Origin: Lewinellaceae bacterium
GTDB lineage: Bacteria; Bacteroidota; Bacteroidia; Chitinophagales; Saprospiraceae
Direction: 5' to 3'
Length of the DNA stretch: 64,000 bases
NCBI GenBank assembly: GCA_016710765.1
Contig: JADJUJ010000003.1
Span: 372,001 to 436,000, forward strand
In this document: in pieces, positions 25,880 to 34,736 of the stretch
Layout: each line of letters opens with the position of its first letter
Numbering within the stretch: position 1 is the first letter of the stretch
Program-made: the position numbers and the translations under genes
Notes under the pieces: model-generated
What the model saw: the letters and a program-made list of their open reading frames with translations, nothing else
Database searches by the model: none
What the model was told of the DNA's origin: nothing

Positions 25880-26869
25880 TTACACCAATCCTTCCCGGAT
25901 CAAATCGTGCAAATGCATCATGCCCAGGTATTCATCCCCTTCCATCACCACGAGTTGTGATATTGAATGCTGACGCATCAGGGCCAGTGCGTTGACCGCG
26001 AGCGCATCAGGGCTGATGCTTTTGGGCTGTGTCGTCAGAATATCGGATGCTGTAACGCCGCTGAAGTCGCTTTGTCGCTCCAGCATGCGGCGCAGGTCGC
26101 CGTCGGTAACAATGCCCAGCAGCCGCTCCTGCTCGTCCAGCACAGCGGTGGCGCCCATGCGTTTTGAGCTGATTTCTAAAATTACGGTTTGCAGGGGTGC
26201 ATCGGGGCCTACAACCGGCCTGCCGTGCATCAAATACAGGTCGCGTACCCGCAGATAGAGCTGCTTGCCCAGCGCACCCCCGGGATGGAACTTGGCAAAA
26301 TCGTCGGAACTAAAGCCGCGCAGGGTGAGCAGGGCAACAGCCAGGGCGTCGCCCAATGCCATTTGGGCCGTTGTGCTGGCGGTGGGCGCGAGATTGTTGG
26401 GATCGGCTTCCGCCTCAATGGGTGTCCACAATACATAATCAGCCTGATGGGCCAGGGTTGACTGCCGGTTGGCGGTCATGGCAATCAGGGGGTTGCCAAA
26501 ATTCTTTACCAGGGGAGCCAATAGTTTGATCTCAGGTGTTTCGCCACTCTTGGAAAGGCAGAGCACCAGGTCTTGGGGTTGGATCAGCCCCAGATCGCCG
26601 TGGATCGCGTCAGCGGCGTGTAAAAAAACAGCCGGCGTGCCTGTTGAATTGAGGGTTGCAACAATTTTTTGGGCCACAATAGCGCTTTTACCAATACCGG
26701 TCAGTACCACCCTGCCAGTTGTTTCAGCAATGGCTGTAACACATGCCGTAAAATCAGAAGTATCGTCCAGTGAATCTGCCAGCTGTTGCAAGGTGCGCGC
26801 CTCAATCTGAATCGTTTGGATCGCCGCATTCAATATCAGCAGATTTTTTTCCAGTTCTATTGTTTTCAA
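25880..26869 (-). CDS. kdsD: KpsF/GutQ-type arabinose-5-phosphate isomerase
   Basis: 329 residues: an N-terminal SIS domain (VLTGIGKSAIVAQKIVATLNSTGTPAVFLHAADAIHGDLG, about 55-95, and CLSKSGETPEI) followed by two CBS domains (about 205-329, VILEISSKRMGATAVLDEQERLLGIVTDGDLRR). This is the classic order of KdsD/KpsF, which interconverts ribulose-5-phosphate and arabinose-5-phosphate for Kdo synthesis. The gene reads away from recQ and converges on the HTH gene. Kdo-pathway partners are not adjacent. Confidence 0.94.
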   Translation of the reverse strand: MKTIELEKNLLILNAAIQTIQIEARTLQQLADSLDDTSDFTACVTAIAETTGRVVLTGIGKSAIVAQKIVATLNSTGTPAVFLHAADAIHGDLGLIQPQDLVLCLSKSGETPEIKLLAPLVKNFGNPLIAMTANRQSTLAHQADYVLWTPIEAEADPNNLAPTASTTAQMALGDALAVALLTLRGFSSDDFAKFHPGGALGKQLYLRVRDLYLMHGRPVVGPDAPLQTVILEISSKRMGATAVLDEQERLLGIVTDGDLRRMLERQSDFSGVTASDILTTQPKSISPDALAVNALALMRQHSISQLVVMEGDEYLGMMHLHDLIREGLV

Positions 26870-26995
26870 AATTTAATTTTGTTTTTTCAACAAATGTTGG
26901 ATTGCCGCAAAATTAATGTTTGGTTTTTAATTGAATTTTCTAGAAAAAACCCAAAAAAGTGCATTAATTTAAAAAAGTATTTTACTATCTTTGAC

Positions 26996-27046
26996 GGCTT
27001 TTACAAAAAGGACCCGCAAATGTCGGGTCTTTTCTTGTTAAATAAA
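26996..27046 (+). promoter_or_regulatory. Promoter-like box followed at once by a terminator hairpin, upstream of recQ
   Basis: TATCTTTG (26996-27003) is followed by a hairpin GACCCG (27021-27026)/CGGGTC (27034-27039) and TTTTCTT. It lies in the 331-base gap between the divergent kdsD and recQ genes. A transcript from this box would end after about 40 bases, so it could be an attenuator-like leader for recQ or a barrier against readthrough. A second -7-like word, TAGATTTG, lies at 27129-27136. Nothing else is seen in the gap. Confidence 0.45.
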
Positions 27047-27200
27047 GCATCAAATTCGTTTCAATGTGCCATTAGGCCATTAAAAAGTTTAATCTGAACG
27101 CAGGGGTTAATATTTGCGGGAAAATCAGTAGATTTGAGCAACCCGTATTTTTCCCGGCCCAATGCGTGCATATTTGAGGAACTGTCATTAAATAATCGCA

Positions 27201-29303
27201 ATGTCAACAATGAGTGCAGTGAGTGCAGAGCAGGATTACCTGCAAGAAAACCTACAACGCTTTTTCGGCTTCGACGCTTTTAAATCCAACCAGCGTACCA
27301 TTATTAAGAGTTTGCTGGATGGAAAAGATACTTTTGTTTTGATGCCCACTGGTGGCGGGAAAAGCCTTTGCTACCAGCTCCCGGCCCTTATGCTGCCTGG
27401 AACGGCGATTATCATCAGCCCGCTGATTGCCTTGATGAAGAATCAGGTGGACAGCATCCGCGGCTACTCTTCCCACGATGAAATTGCGCACTTTCTCAAC
27501 TCTTCGCTCACCAAGGCGCAGATGAAGAAAGTGAAACAGGATATAACCGACGGCAAAACGAAACTCTTGTATGTCGCGCCGGAAACCCTGACCAAAGAGG
27601 AGAACATCGAGTTTTTTAGCTCCAACAACATTTCCTTCGTGGCCGTCGATGAGGCACACTGTATTTCGGAATGGGGACATGATTTCCGGCCGGAATACCG
27701 CCGTATCCGTGTAATGCTCGATGCCATTGCCAAAGAGGTTCCCATCATTGCGCTAACGGCTACCGCTACCCCCAAGGTTCGTCAGGATATTCTGAAAAAT
27801 AAGGAGGAGTTTCGCGGCGAATCGGGTATTATTTACGTCCAGAACCGCAAAACAGCCGAGGATATTGCCGAAATGCTGACGGTCAACGACATAAAGGCCG
27901 CTCCCTACCATGCCGGCCTTGACCCAAAAACGCGCTCTGGTACCCAGGATGCTTTCCTGAAAGAAGACATCGACGTGATTTGTGCCACCATTGCCTTTGG
28001 CATGGGTATCGACAAGCCCGACGTGCGTTTTGTGATGCACTACGATATGCCCAAGAGCATCGAAAATTATTACCAGGAAACCGGTCGCGCTGGTCGCGAC
28101 GGGCTTGCGGGGAAATGCATCGCCTTTTACAATTACAAAGATATTCTCCGGCTGGAGAAATTCCTGCGCGATAAACCGGTTGCCGAACGGGAAATGGGCG
28201 CGCAACTGATGCAGGAGGTTGTGGCTTATGCCGAAACCTCCTCCTGCCGCCGCCGCTTCCTGTTGCACTATTTCGGCGAGGTGTACAACGACGATAAGTG
28301 CGGAAAAATGTGCGACAACTGCCGCCACCCTAAGGAAAAGGTAGAAGTAAAGGAAGAAATGAAGCAGGTCATTGATGTCATCAAGGACCTGAATGAAAAC
28401 TACCTGATGAAAACCATCGTGGACTTCATCATGGGACGGGAAACCAAAGAGATGAAGGACTTCCGGTTCACCGAACGCGAACACTTTGGGGTAGGGGAGG
28501 AAAAAGGTGAACAATTCTGGAGCTCCATCATCAGGCATGCCATGATCAACGACCTGATCTACAAGGAAGTGGAACAATTTGGCTTGCTGAAGGTTTCTGC
28601 CGCCGGTCTGGAGTATTCCAAAAAACCCTATCCCATCGGGATCACCGTTAACCACAACTTTGATGATGTTGATTACGATGTCGATGAGGAAAAAGGTGGA
28701 ACGGCGGTACTGGATGAGGTATTGATGCTCATGCTCAAGGACCTGCGCCGCAGCATAGCCAAAAAGCAAGACCTGCCGCCCTACGTCATCTTTCAGGACC
28801 CTTCTCTGGAGGAAATGGCCACACAATACCCTACAAACCTCGAAGATCTTAGTAAGATGTCGGGGGTTTCTCAGGGTAAAGCACTGCGTTATGGCAAACC
28901 CTTTGTCGACCTTATCGCCAAATACGTTGAAGAAAACGAGATCGAACGACCCATCGACCTGACCATCAAAACGGTGGCCAATAAATCCAAGCTGAAAGTA
29001 GGGATCATTACTTCTATCGACCGCAAGATCCCACTTGAGGATATTGCCAAGTCAAGTGATCTGACATTTGAGGAACTGCTGGTGGAAATGTACATGATTG
29101 TGCAGTCGGGTACCAAACTTCGCCTCGACTACCATTTGAACAAAACACTCGATGAGTACGTCCGTGAGACCGTGATTGAGTATTTCAAAACAGCACCCAA
29201 CGACGACTTGAATGAGGCCTTCCAGGCGCTGCTAGAAGATGAAATTACCTTCGAAGAAATTCAGTTGATGCGGTTGAAGTTTTTGTCGGACTACGCAAAT
29301 TAA
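27201..29303 (+). CDS. recQ: ATP-dependent DNA helicase RecQ with an internal in-frame deletion
   Basis: 700 residues. Walker A in MPTGGGKS, DEAH in AVDEAHCISEWGHDFRPEY, motif III TATATPKV, motif V AFGMGIDKPDVRF and motif VI QETGRAGRDG are present, followed by the Zn-binding Cys cluster (CRRRFLLHYFGE, CGKMCDNC), the RQC winged helix and an HRDC-like C-terminal region. Between TATATPKVRQDILKN and SGIIY, family members carry about 40 more residues including motif IV (SFNRPNLYYEV); here only KEEFRGE is found (about 27797-27820), still in frame. The enzyme unwinds DNA in recombination and repair, but this copy may be inactive, or the block may be an assembly loss. Confidence 0.92.
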   Translation: MSTMSAVSAEQDYLQENLQRFFGFDAFKSNQRTIIKSLLDGKDTFVLMPTGGGKSLCYQLPALMLPGTAIIISPLIALMKNQVDSIRGYSSHDEIAHFLNSSLTKAQMKKVKQDITDGKTKLLYVAPETLTKEENIEFFSSNNISFVAVDEAHCISEWGHDFRPEYRRIRVMLDAIAKEVPIIALTATATPKVRQDILKNKEEFRGESGIIYVQNRKTAEDIAEMLTVNDIKAAPYHAGLDPKTRSGTQDAFLKEDIDVICATIAFGMGIDKPDVRFVMHYDMPKSIENYYQETGRAGRDGLAGKCIAFYNYKDILRLEKFLRDKPVAEREMGAQLMQEVVAYAETSSCRRRFLLHYFGEVYNDDKCGKMCDNCRHPKEKVEVKEEMKQVIDVIKDLNENYLMKTIVDFIMGRETKEMKDFRFTEREHFGVGEEKGEQFWSSIIRHAMINDLIYKEVEQFGLLKVSAAGLEYSKKPYPIGITVNHNFDDVDYDVDEEKGGTAVLDEVLMLMLKDLRRSIAKKQDLPPYVIFQDPSLEEMATQYPTNLEDLSKMSGVSQGKALRYGKPFVDLIAKYVEENEIERPIDLTIKTVANKSKLKVGIITSIDRKIPLEDIAKSSDLTFEELLVEMYMIVQSGTKLRLDYHLNKTLDEYVRETVIEYFKTAPNDDLNEAFQALLEDEITFEEIQLMRLKFLSDYAN

Positions 29304-29307
29304 AAGT

Positions 29308-29347
29308 TCTCAGGGCTTTGGCTGTTTTTATAACCAAAGCCCTGAGA
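29308..29347. terminator. Bidirectional stem-loop between recQ and serC
   Basis: TCTCAGGGCTTTGG (29308-29321) pairs perfectly with CCAAAGCCCTGAGA (29334-29347), a 14-bp stem with a 12-base loop containing T5. It lies between convergent recQ and serC, 5 bases after the recQ stop, and can serve both. Confidence 0.8.
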
Positions 29348-29375
29348 CAATTATTCCCCCATTGCAATACCGTTT

Positions 29376-30451
29376 CTATCCTTTCCGGCGGGCAAAATCT
29401 GCCATTAAGTCGGCAAGAGCCTGTGTGCCTGCCTTGGGCATGGCATTGTAAATGGAGGCGCGGAACCCGCCAACCGAACGGTGGCCTTTGAGGCCCACCA
29501 TACCATTGTCTTTGCACTCCTGCTGGAACGCGGCCTCAAGTTGATCGTATCCTTTTTCCATTACAAAACAGGCATTCATCAGTGAGCGGTCTTCGCGGGC
29601 AGCTGTGCCCCGGAAAAGCGGGTTGCGGTCGATTTCCTGGTACAATACATTCGCCTTGGTTTTGTTGCGCCGCTGAATGGCCTTCAATCCACCCATTTTT
29701 TTCAGCCAGCGCATGGTCAGCATACTGACGTAAATCGGAAATACCGGAGGAGTGTTGTACAAAGAGTTCTCCTTTATAAATATACGGTAGTCGAGCATGG
29801 AAGGCAGGTGGCGCTTCACGGTACCCAGCATATCTTCCCGTACAATAACGGCTGTAACACCAGCAGGGCCCATGTTTTTTTGTGCGCCCGCGTAGATGAG
29901 TCCGAAGGGATTTACATCAATTGGGCGGCTCAGAAAGTCGGAGGACATGTCGCAGACCAGCGGCACCGTTGTTTTGGGAAAACGGTGGAGTTGTGTGCCA
30001 TATATAGTGTTGTTGCTCGTAAGGTGCAGGTATTTTGCCTCTTTGGGAACCTTGTATCCTTTGGGGATGTGTGCGTAATTGGCTTCCTTCGCAGAGGCCA
30101 GCACATCGATGTTGCCAAAGGCCCGGGCTTCCTTGATGGCCTTGGAGGCCCATGTACCCGTATCTACATAGGATGCCCGCTCATCTTCATTCAGGAGGTT
30201 CATAGGGGCCATGAAGAATTGTGTGCTGGCGCCACCGGTTAACCAGATGGTATGGTAGCCTTCAGGAAGTTCCAGTAATTCCGCCATCAACGCATTGGCT
30301 TCTTCCATGATAGCGGTGAATTCCGGACCGCGATGCGACAATTCAAGTAGACTCAACCCATTGCCCTGATAATTGGCAACGGCCCTGGCCGCTTCCTTCA
30401 ACACTGGAGCGGGAGGATGGCTGGCCCTGCGGAAAAGTTATATTTTTTCAT
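29376..30451 (-). CDS. serC: Phosphoserine aminotransferase, frameshifted near the N-terminus
   Basis: About 359 residues. The uninterrupted frame starts only at 30404, but upstream ATG 30451 reads MKKYNFSAGPAILP, the normal SerC start, and joins PVLKEAARAVANYQGNGLSLLELSHR if one G is restored near 30410. The PLP-binding Lys is in IYAGAQKNMGPAGV; the C-terminal VGLKGHRSVGGFRASIYNAMP substrate loop is typical. It makes 3-phosphoserine from 3-phosphohydroxypyruvate in serine synthesis and also serves pyridoxal phosphate synthesis. The missing base is probably a sequencing error. Confidence 0.92.
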
Positions 30452-30876
30452 AATGTAATTTTAAGATTTAAGGCTGCAAAAATAGGCAAAAGAACAATGT
30501 CTGTGGGGCAAATACCATGGGAGATGATAAAAAGATGGTAGAAGACATTTTATGGGGCCGCAGTAAAACAGCCGCCCGTGGAGAATTCTACCGAAGCGTC
30601 CAATTTTAGGGCTGAACGGTCGTAATCAGCCGTTGAACTGTCATTTTTTGCCGTTGAATCCTTGAACAACTTTCAAAAATTATTGAAAATAGAAAATTTA
30701 TTAGATTGTATCTAAATAGTATAAATCCTTGATATATAGATTATTGTGATGATTTTAATTGTCTAAACAATTGTATTAACATGGTGTTGGTATTTTTTTG
30801 TTGAAGAAAAGCTTGTGGAAAGTTAAACAAGTTTATATCTTTGTGCCATCAATAAAACCTCTTAAAGGAGCATGCC
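30452..30876 (+). promoter_or_regulatory. 425-base gap with a Bacteroidota promoter for the sigma-factor gene
   Basis: TTG (30814-30816) and TATCTTTG (30836-30843) are separated by 19 bases and lie 34 bases before the ATG at 30877, with AAAGGAG just before the start. The remaining AT-rich sequence up to serC shows no gene or clear structure. Confidence 0.7.
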
Positions 30877-31395
30877 ATGAATACTCTGGAATTTAACAGT
30901 AAATTGAACACCTTAGCGTCTCTGTTGCACTCCTTTGCGTATAACCTGACCAAGAACTCAGAGGATGCCAAGGATTTATACCAGGAAACTGCCTTTCGTG
31001 CCCTTTCCAATCGCGATAAGTTTCAGCCTGGCACTAATTTTAAAGCCTGGATTTTCACGATAATGAAGAACATCTTCATTAATAACTATCGTAAGAAAGT
31101 AAAGGCAAATACCATTCTGGACACTACCGACAACCAGTTTTACCTGAATTCTGGTGCGCATGCAACACCCAATTCTGCTGAGGGTGGTATCATGATGAAG
31201 GAATTGGATATCATGCTGGAATCCCTTGACGACAGCATTAAAATTCCATTCCTGATGCACTTCGAAGGTTTTAAGTACCAGGAAATTGCCGACGAGCTCG
31301 ATTTGCCGCTGGGGACGGTTAAGAGCCGCATCTTCTTTGCCCGCAAGGAACTGAAGGAAAAAATCCTTTCCAGCTACGGCTTTCAGCCCAACTAG
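30877..31395 (+). CDS. ECF-type RNA polymerase sigma factor
   Basis: 172 residues. Region 2 is seen at about 13-65 (LLHSFAYNLTKNSEDAKDLYQETAFRALSNRDKF, NFKAWIFTIMKNIFINNYRK) and region 4 at about 115-165 (IPFLMHFEGFKYQEIADELDLPLGTVKSRIFFARKELKEKI). A linker of about 40 residues connects them. No anti-sigma gene follows; the next gene downstream is a convergent SDR after a terminator. It resembles the abundant stand-alone Bacteroidota ECF factors used in growth or stress control rather than the FecI/FecR type. It has a good promoter of the housekeeping type. Confidence 0.94.
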   Translation: MNTLEFNSKLNTLASLLHSFAYNLTKNSEDAKDLYQETAFRALSNRDKFQPGTNFKAWIFTIMKNIFINNYRKKVKANTILDTTDNQFYLNSGAHATPNSAEGGIMMKELDIMLESLDDSIKIPFLMHFEGFKYQEIADELDLPLGTVKSRIFFARKELKEKILSSYGFQPN

Positions 31396-31420
31396 TAAAA
31401 AATTTAAGTGGAAATACTAA

Positions 31421-31451
31421 AGAGCGCTCTCGAAAGAAGCGCTCTTTTTTT
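31421..31451 (+). terminator. Intrinsic terminator of the sigma-factor gene
   Basis: AGAGCGCT (31421-31428) pairs with AGCGCTCT (31437-31444), followed by a run of seven T. It lies 26 bases after the stop codon. Confidence 0.9.
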
Positions 31452-31457
31452 GTCTGG

Positions 31458-32243
31458 TCAGAGGCTTTTAGTCCGCCCCCCATCCACAGGCAGGTTGATC
31501 CCGTTAATATAGGCCGCCGCCGGGCTGGCCAGGAAGGCTATCGCGGCAGCCACCTCGGCAGGCTCTGCAAAACGCCGAAGCGGCACATTGGCAGCGAACT
31601 GCATGGCTACCTGATCGGGTGTTTGACCGGAACTGCCGGCCCGTTTCTCAATGATTTCTGACAGTCGCCCGGTACTGGTATAGCCAGGCAGCACATTGTT
31701 AACAGTAATTCCCCACTTCCCTGCCTCATTGGCCCATGTTTTGGCCCATCCGGCTACGGCCCAGCGGGTGCTGTTGGAAACGCCCAGGTTGTCGAGCGGC
31801 TCCTTTACCGAAGTACTGATGATGTTGATGATGCGGCCGTAGCCCGATTGCTGCATTCCCGGCAGGAGTGCCTGTGCCAGCAGTTGGTTGCACAGGAGGT
31901 GGTTATGGTAAGCCTGGAGCAGTTGGCCCGGCGTAGCTTCGGTAATTGGGCCACCTGGAGGTCCTCCGGTGTTGTTAACCAGGATGTGGAAGACCTGATG
32001 TTCCAATAATTTTGCCACACCATTGACCAGCGCTGTGCTGTCGGAAAAATCGGCAACAAGAAACTGATGCTGTTGCCCTTTGGAGCGATCCAGGAGATCA
32101 ACGGCTTCCTGGAGCGCCGATGCTGTTCGGGCTACCAGGGTTACATTGGCGCCCAGCAGGGCCAGCTCAATGGCCGTTGCCCTGCCAATGCCTGCACTGG
32201 CGCCGCCGACCAACGCATTTTTACCGGATAAAGAGAGTTGCAT
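31458..32243 (-). CDS. SDR family oxidoreductase lacking the usual Tyr
   Basis: 261 residues with the Rossmann motif VGGASAGIGRATAIEL, the NNTGGPPGGP segment and the C-terminal AAAIAFLASPAAAYINGINLPVDGG. Where the YxxxK motif is expected the sequence reads SNSTRWAVAGWAK: Lys is kept, Tyr is replaced. This matches the BKR-like SDR subgroup with an Ser-Asn-x-x-Arg pattern whose activity is unclear. NAD(P)-dependent dehydrogenase of unknown substrate. It stands alone, convergent with the sigma-factor gene. Confidence 0.88.
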   Translation of the reverse strand: MQLSLSGKNALVGGASAGIGRATAIELALLGANVTLVARTASALQEAVDLLDRSKGQQHQFLVADFSDSTALVNGVAKLLEHQVFHILVNNTGGPPGGPITEATPGQLLQAYHNHLLCNQLLAQALLPGMQQSGYGRIINIISTSVKEPLDNLGVSNSTRWAVAGWAKTWANEAGKWGITVNNVLPGYTSTGRLSEIIEKRAGSSGQTPDQVAMQFAANVPLRRFAEPAEVAAAIAFLASPAAAYINGINLPVDGGRTKSL

Positions 32244-32341
32244 GACCTATTGGTTTGAATGATGAGCGTTGCTTTTTGGATAGACCAAAGGTAGCAACAA
32301 ATGCTGGAACTGGCCTTTTTAGGTTCCTGGTACAGGATGAT

Positions 32342-33337
32342 CTACCCTTGCTGTTGTGTTTCCAATATTGTTCGTTCGGCGTTCAGTGCCAGCCATGGAA
32401 AGTCTGTTTGCAAACGCGCAATGGCATCGAGCTGGGTTTTTACAAACTGTTGGTGTGTTGCCGAATTTGGATGAAACGGCCGGTGTTCAATTGCCCTGTG
32501 CAGGTTTTCCAGTCGGTTGTTCAGTTCCTGTGTGGGTGCATCCATAAAAGCCGTGCTAAACTGTTGCCAGAGATATTCGATGCTTCTGTTCGCGGGGTGT
32601 ATCATATCGTCGGCAAAAAAACGATAATCGCGCAGCTCGTCCATCACAATTTCATAGGCCGGGAAGTAGCAGCAACAATCGGCTAACATGGATTCCAGTT
32701 GCTCACAAGCCAGCAACAAAACGGCTTTGCTGCGCTGGTTTTCAATGAAACCGTCTCGCAAATGCCGTACTGGGCTAACTGTCAGGATAATTTTCAACTC
32801 AGGATGCTGGTTTTTCCAGGCCAGGAGGGTGGGGTAGAGCGCCGCCACTGTTTCTTCCACCGTCAACCGACGTTTCCGAAATGTTTGCGCTGGCGCCTTG
32901 TGGCAGTTGGCCACGATTGTTCCACTATCCTGTAGGGCATACACAGTGGCCGTACCGAGCGTCAGAATTATCCGGCTGACAGTTGCGCTGTTCTGGGCCG
33001 CTTCCTGCAGGGGAATATTCATTTTTTCAAGTGCATCCTCTGGATCGGATGCTGAAAAGGCGCCGTGGTGGGCCCAGGAGTACCAGATGCCTTGCTGTTC
33101 GATCAAATCCTCCCGACTAAACAAGGGCGAAGGGGGCAGGATGCGCTGCAGGGCGGTGGCAATAGAAACGGGATTGTACAGGATTCCAAAGGGGTTGATC
33201 AGGCTGGTAAACTTATAGCGTTGTAATTTTTGGCCTATATTCTCACTAAAGCAGGAGCCCATCAACAAGAGCTGATTGCGGTGTGAAATCTGAAATGGCG
33301 CAGGCTTAATGGGTACCTGGGTTCGAAAGCTTTCCAT
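32342..33337 (-). CDS. GSCFA domain protein
   Basis: 331 residues from ATG 33337 (MESFRTQVPIKP); a GTG two codons upstream is possible. The signature LLMGSCFSENIGQKLQRY (about residues 25-43) defines the GSCFA family, a Bacteroidota group related to GDSL/SGNH hydrolases. NPFGILYNPVSI, TLGTATVY, TVSPVRHLRDG and the late HPANRSIEYLWQQF (His block) complete the fold. The Ser of GSCFS and the His of DMIHP are likely catalytic; the natural ester is unknown. It is divergent from the unknown-function gene at 33408. Confidence 0.92.
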   Translation of the reverse strand: MESFRTQVPIKPAPFQISHRNQLLLMGSCFSENIGQKLQRYKFTSLINPFGILYNPVSIATALQRILPPSPLFSREDLIEQQGIWYSWAHHGAFSASDPEDALEKMNIPLQEAAQNSATVSRIILTLGTATVYALQDSGTIVANCHKAPAQTFRKRRLTVEETVAALYPTLLAWKNQHPELKIILTVSPVRHLRDGFIENQRSKAVLLLACEQLESMLADCCCYFPAYEIVMDELRDYRFFADDMIHPANRSIEYLWQQFSTAFMDAPTQELNNRLENLHRAIEHRPFHPNSATHQQFVKTQLDAIARLQTDFPWLALNAERTILETQQQG

Positions 33338-33407
33338 AAACACTTTTTTTACTTGGCAAACTTGCTACTTTTACCGCGCAATTTACCCAACCTCTGGAAT
33401 CAACCGC

Positions 33408-34736
33408 ATGAGTATTTTTGAACGTCTATTTGGCAAAGGGCAAGCACAGGAGCTGCAACCCGAAATTCCATTCGGCCGTTATACCGACGCTTACAAATCA
33501 AAGGCGCAGTTGGCGGCCTGGGATTTGGCCGTGGATTTCTTCGAACAGGGCCGTAGCATGCAGGCATACCGGGAACTGCTCCAATACCTGCGCGATGAAC
33601 GCGAAGATAATCTGCATTGGCACAACGAAGGCGATGTGCTGCACTTCGAGTTTCGCCAGGGCTCGAGAAAGGTGATGGGTACTGCCTCTGCGCAAAAATT
33701 GCGGGCAGAAAGCCGTATCGCTAAAGGGGATGATCTCAACGTTGGCGTGCTTCGGAGGCTCATGGAGTACAACTTTACCCTCAAGTTTTGCCGCTTTGGC
33801 CTTACGCAAGACAATTGTCTGATCATCCAGTTTGATACTGATACGACCGATGGAACACCCCTCAAGGTGCTGCATGCCCTACGGGAACTGGCCATTACAG
33901 CGGACAAGCAAGATGATTTGTTGTTGAATGAGTTTGGAGGCCTGCAGCCCGCCGAACAACAGGTCGAGGCCGATATTCCTCAACCTGAAAAGGAGGCAAA
34001 ATACCAGTTCATGCGTACTGAGATTGAACGGGCTTTTGAAACCCTGGATGCTGGCAAACCCGATTCCAACCAGTTTCCAGGAGGATACGCCTACCTGCTG
34101 CTGGCCCTGGCATTCCGACTGGATTACCTGCTGCGCCCCGAAGGCTTTATGATGGACGTACTGGAAAAAATCCACGGCAGTTATTTTGCCCAAAACGACA
34201 AAAATGTCCACCAGAAACTCCTCTATTTGCGCAAGGAGTTTGAAAAACTTTACCAGCGCCCACCCGAAGATGTCTTTAAGGAAATGTACCGGACAAAAAG
34301 CACTTTTGGGATTAACCCTCCTGTCCATCACGACCGTATTAAAAGCCTCATTGAAGGCGAGCTGCCCAATATGGACTGGCATTTGAACCAAAATCATGAA
34401 GCGCTGGCGTTGGCAGTTCCCAAATATATTGCCGGGTATGCGCTTTTCCATTTTGCGCCACCCAAACCCGATCGGGAGTTGCTTCATTTGTTTTTTCAGA
34501 TCATGGAAGCCGATTTTTTTCACAGTTTAGGGTTTCAGCTGGACTTATTGGATGCGCAGGGCGACCCCGACAAGAAGGCCGTGATTAGGGCCATCAAGCA
34601 GGTAACAGAAAAAAACCAAGCAGCGTATCCCAAAATGCGACCGGATACCAGTAAACTGCTTTTTGACAGCCCTGTGCGTTTTGCTAAGTCGTATTTGGAG
34701 ATGATCAAGGAACTCGATTTAACCTGTAAGGAATGA
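33408..34736 (+). CDS. Hypothetical protein, first gene of a two-gene unit with a serine protease
   Basis: 442 residues from ATG 33408 (MSIFERLFGKGQAQEL). The frame is open from 33309 but that overlaps the promoter region. The N-terminal half (about 45-185) has an alpha/beta layout (AYRELLQYLRDE, VLHFEFRQGSRKV, LKFCRFGLTQDNCLIIQFDTD, VLHALRELAITADKQDDLLLNEF) resembling the YbjN/type III chaperone-like fold by pattern. The C-terminal half (about 220-440) is helical (YAYLLLALAFRLDYLL, KVHQKLLYLRKEFEKLY). No signal peptide. Its stop codon overlaps the ATG of the protease gene, so the products are likely made together. Function unknown. Confidence 0.75.
   Translation: MSIFERLFGKGQAQELQPEIPFGRYTDAYKSKAQLAAWDLAVDFFEQGRSMQAYRELLQYLRDEREDNLHWHNEGDVLHFEFRQGSRKVMGTASAQKLRAESRIAKGDDLNVGVLRRLMEYNFTLKFCRFGLTQDNCLIIQFDTDTTDGTPLKVLHALRELAITADKQDDLLLNEFGGLQPAEQQVEADIPQPEKEAKYQFMRTEIERAFETLDAGKPDSNQFPGGYAYLLLALAFRLDYLLRPEGFMMDVLEKIHGSYFAQNDKNVHQKLLYLRKEFEKLYQRPPEDVFKEMYRTKSTFGINPPVHHDRIKSLIEGELPNMDWHLNQNHEALALAVPKYIAGYALFHFAPPKPDRELLHLFFQIMEADFFHSLGFQLDLLDAQGDPDKKAVIRAIKQVTEKNQAAYPKMRPDTSKLLFDSPVRFAKSYLEMIKELDLTCKE

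Noticed and set aside
27753..28826. 357-codon minus-strand frame
   Set aside because: Antisense of recQ, no recognisable domains.
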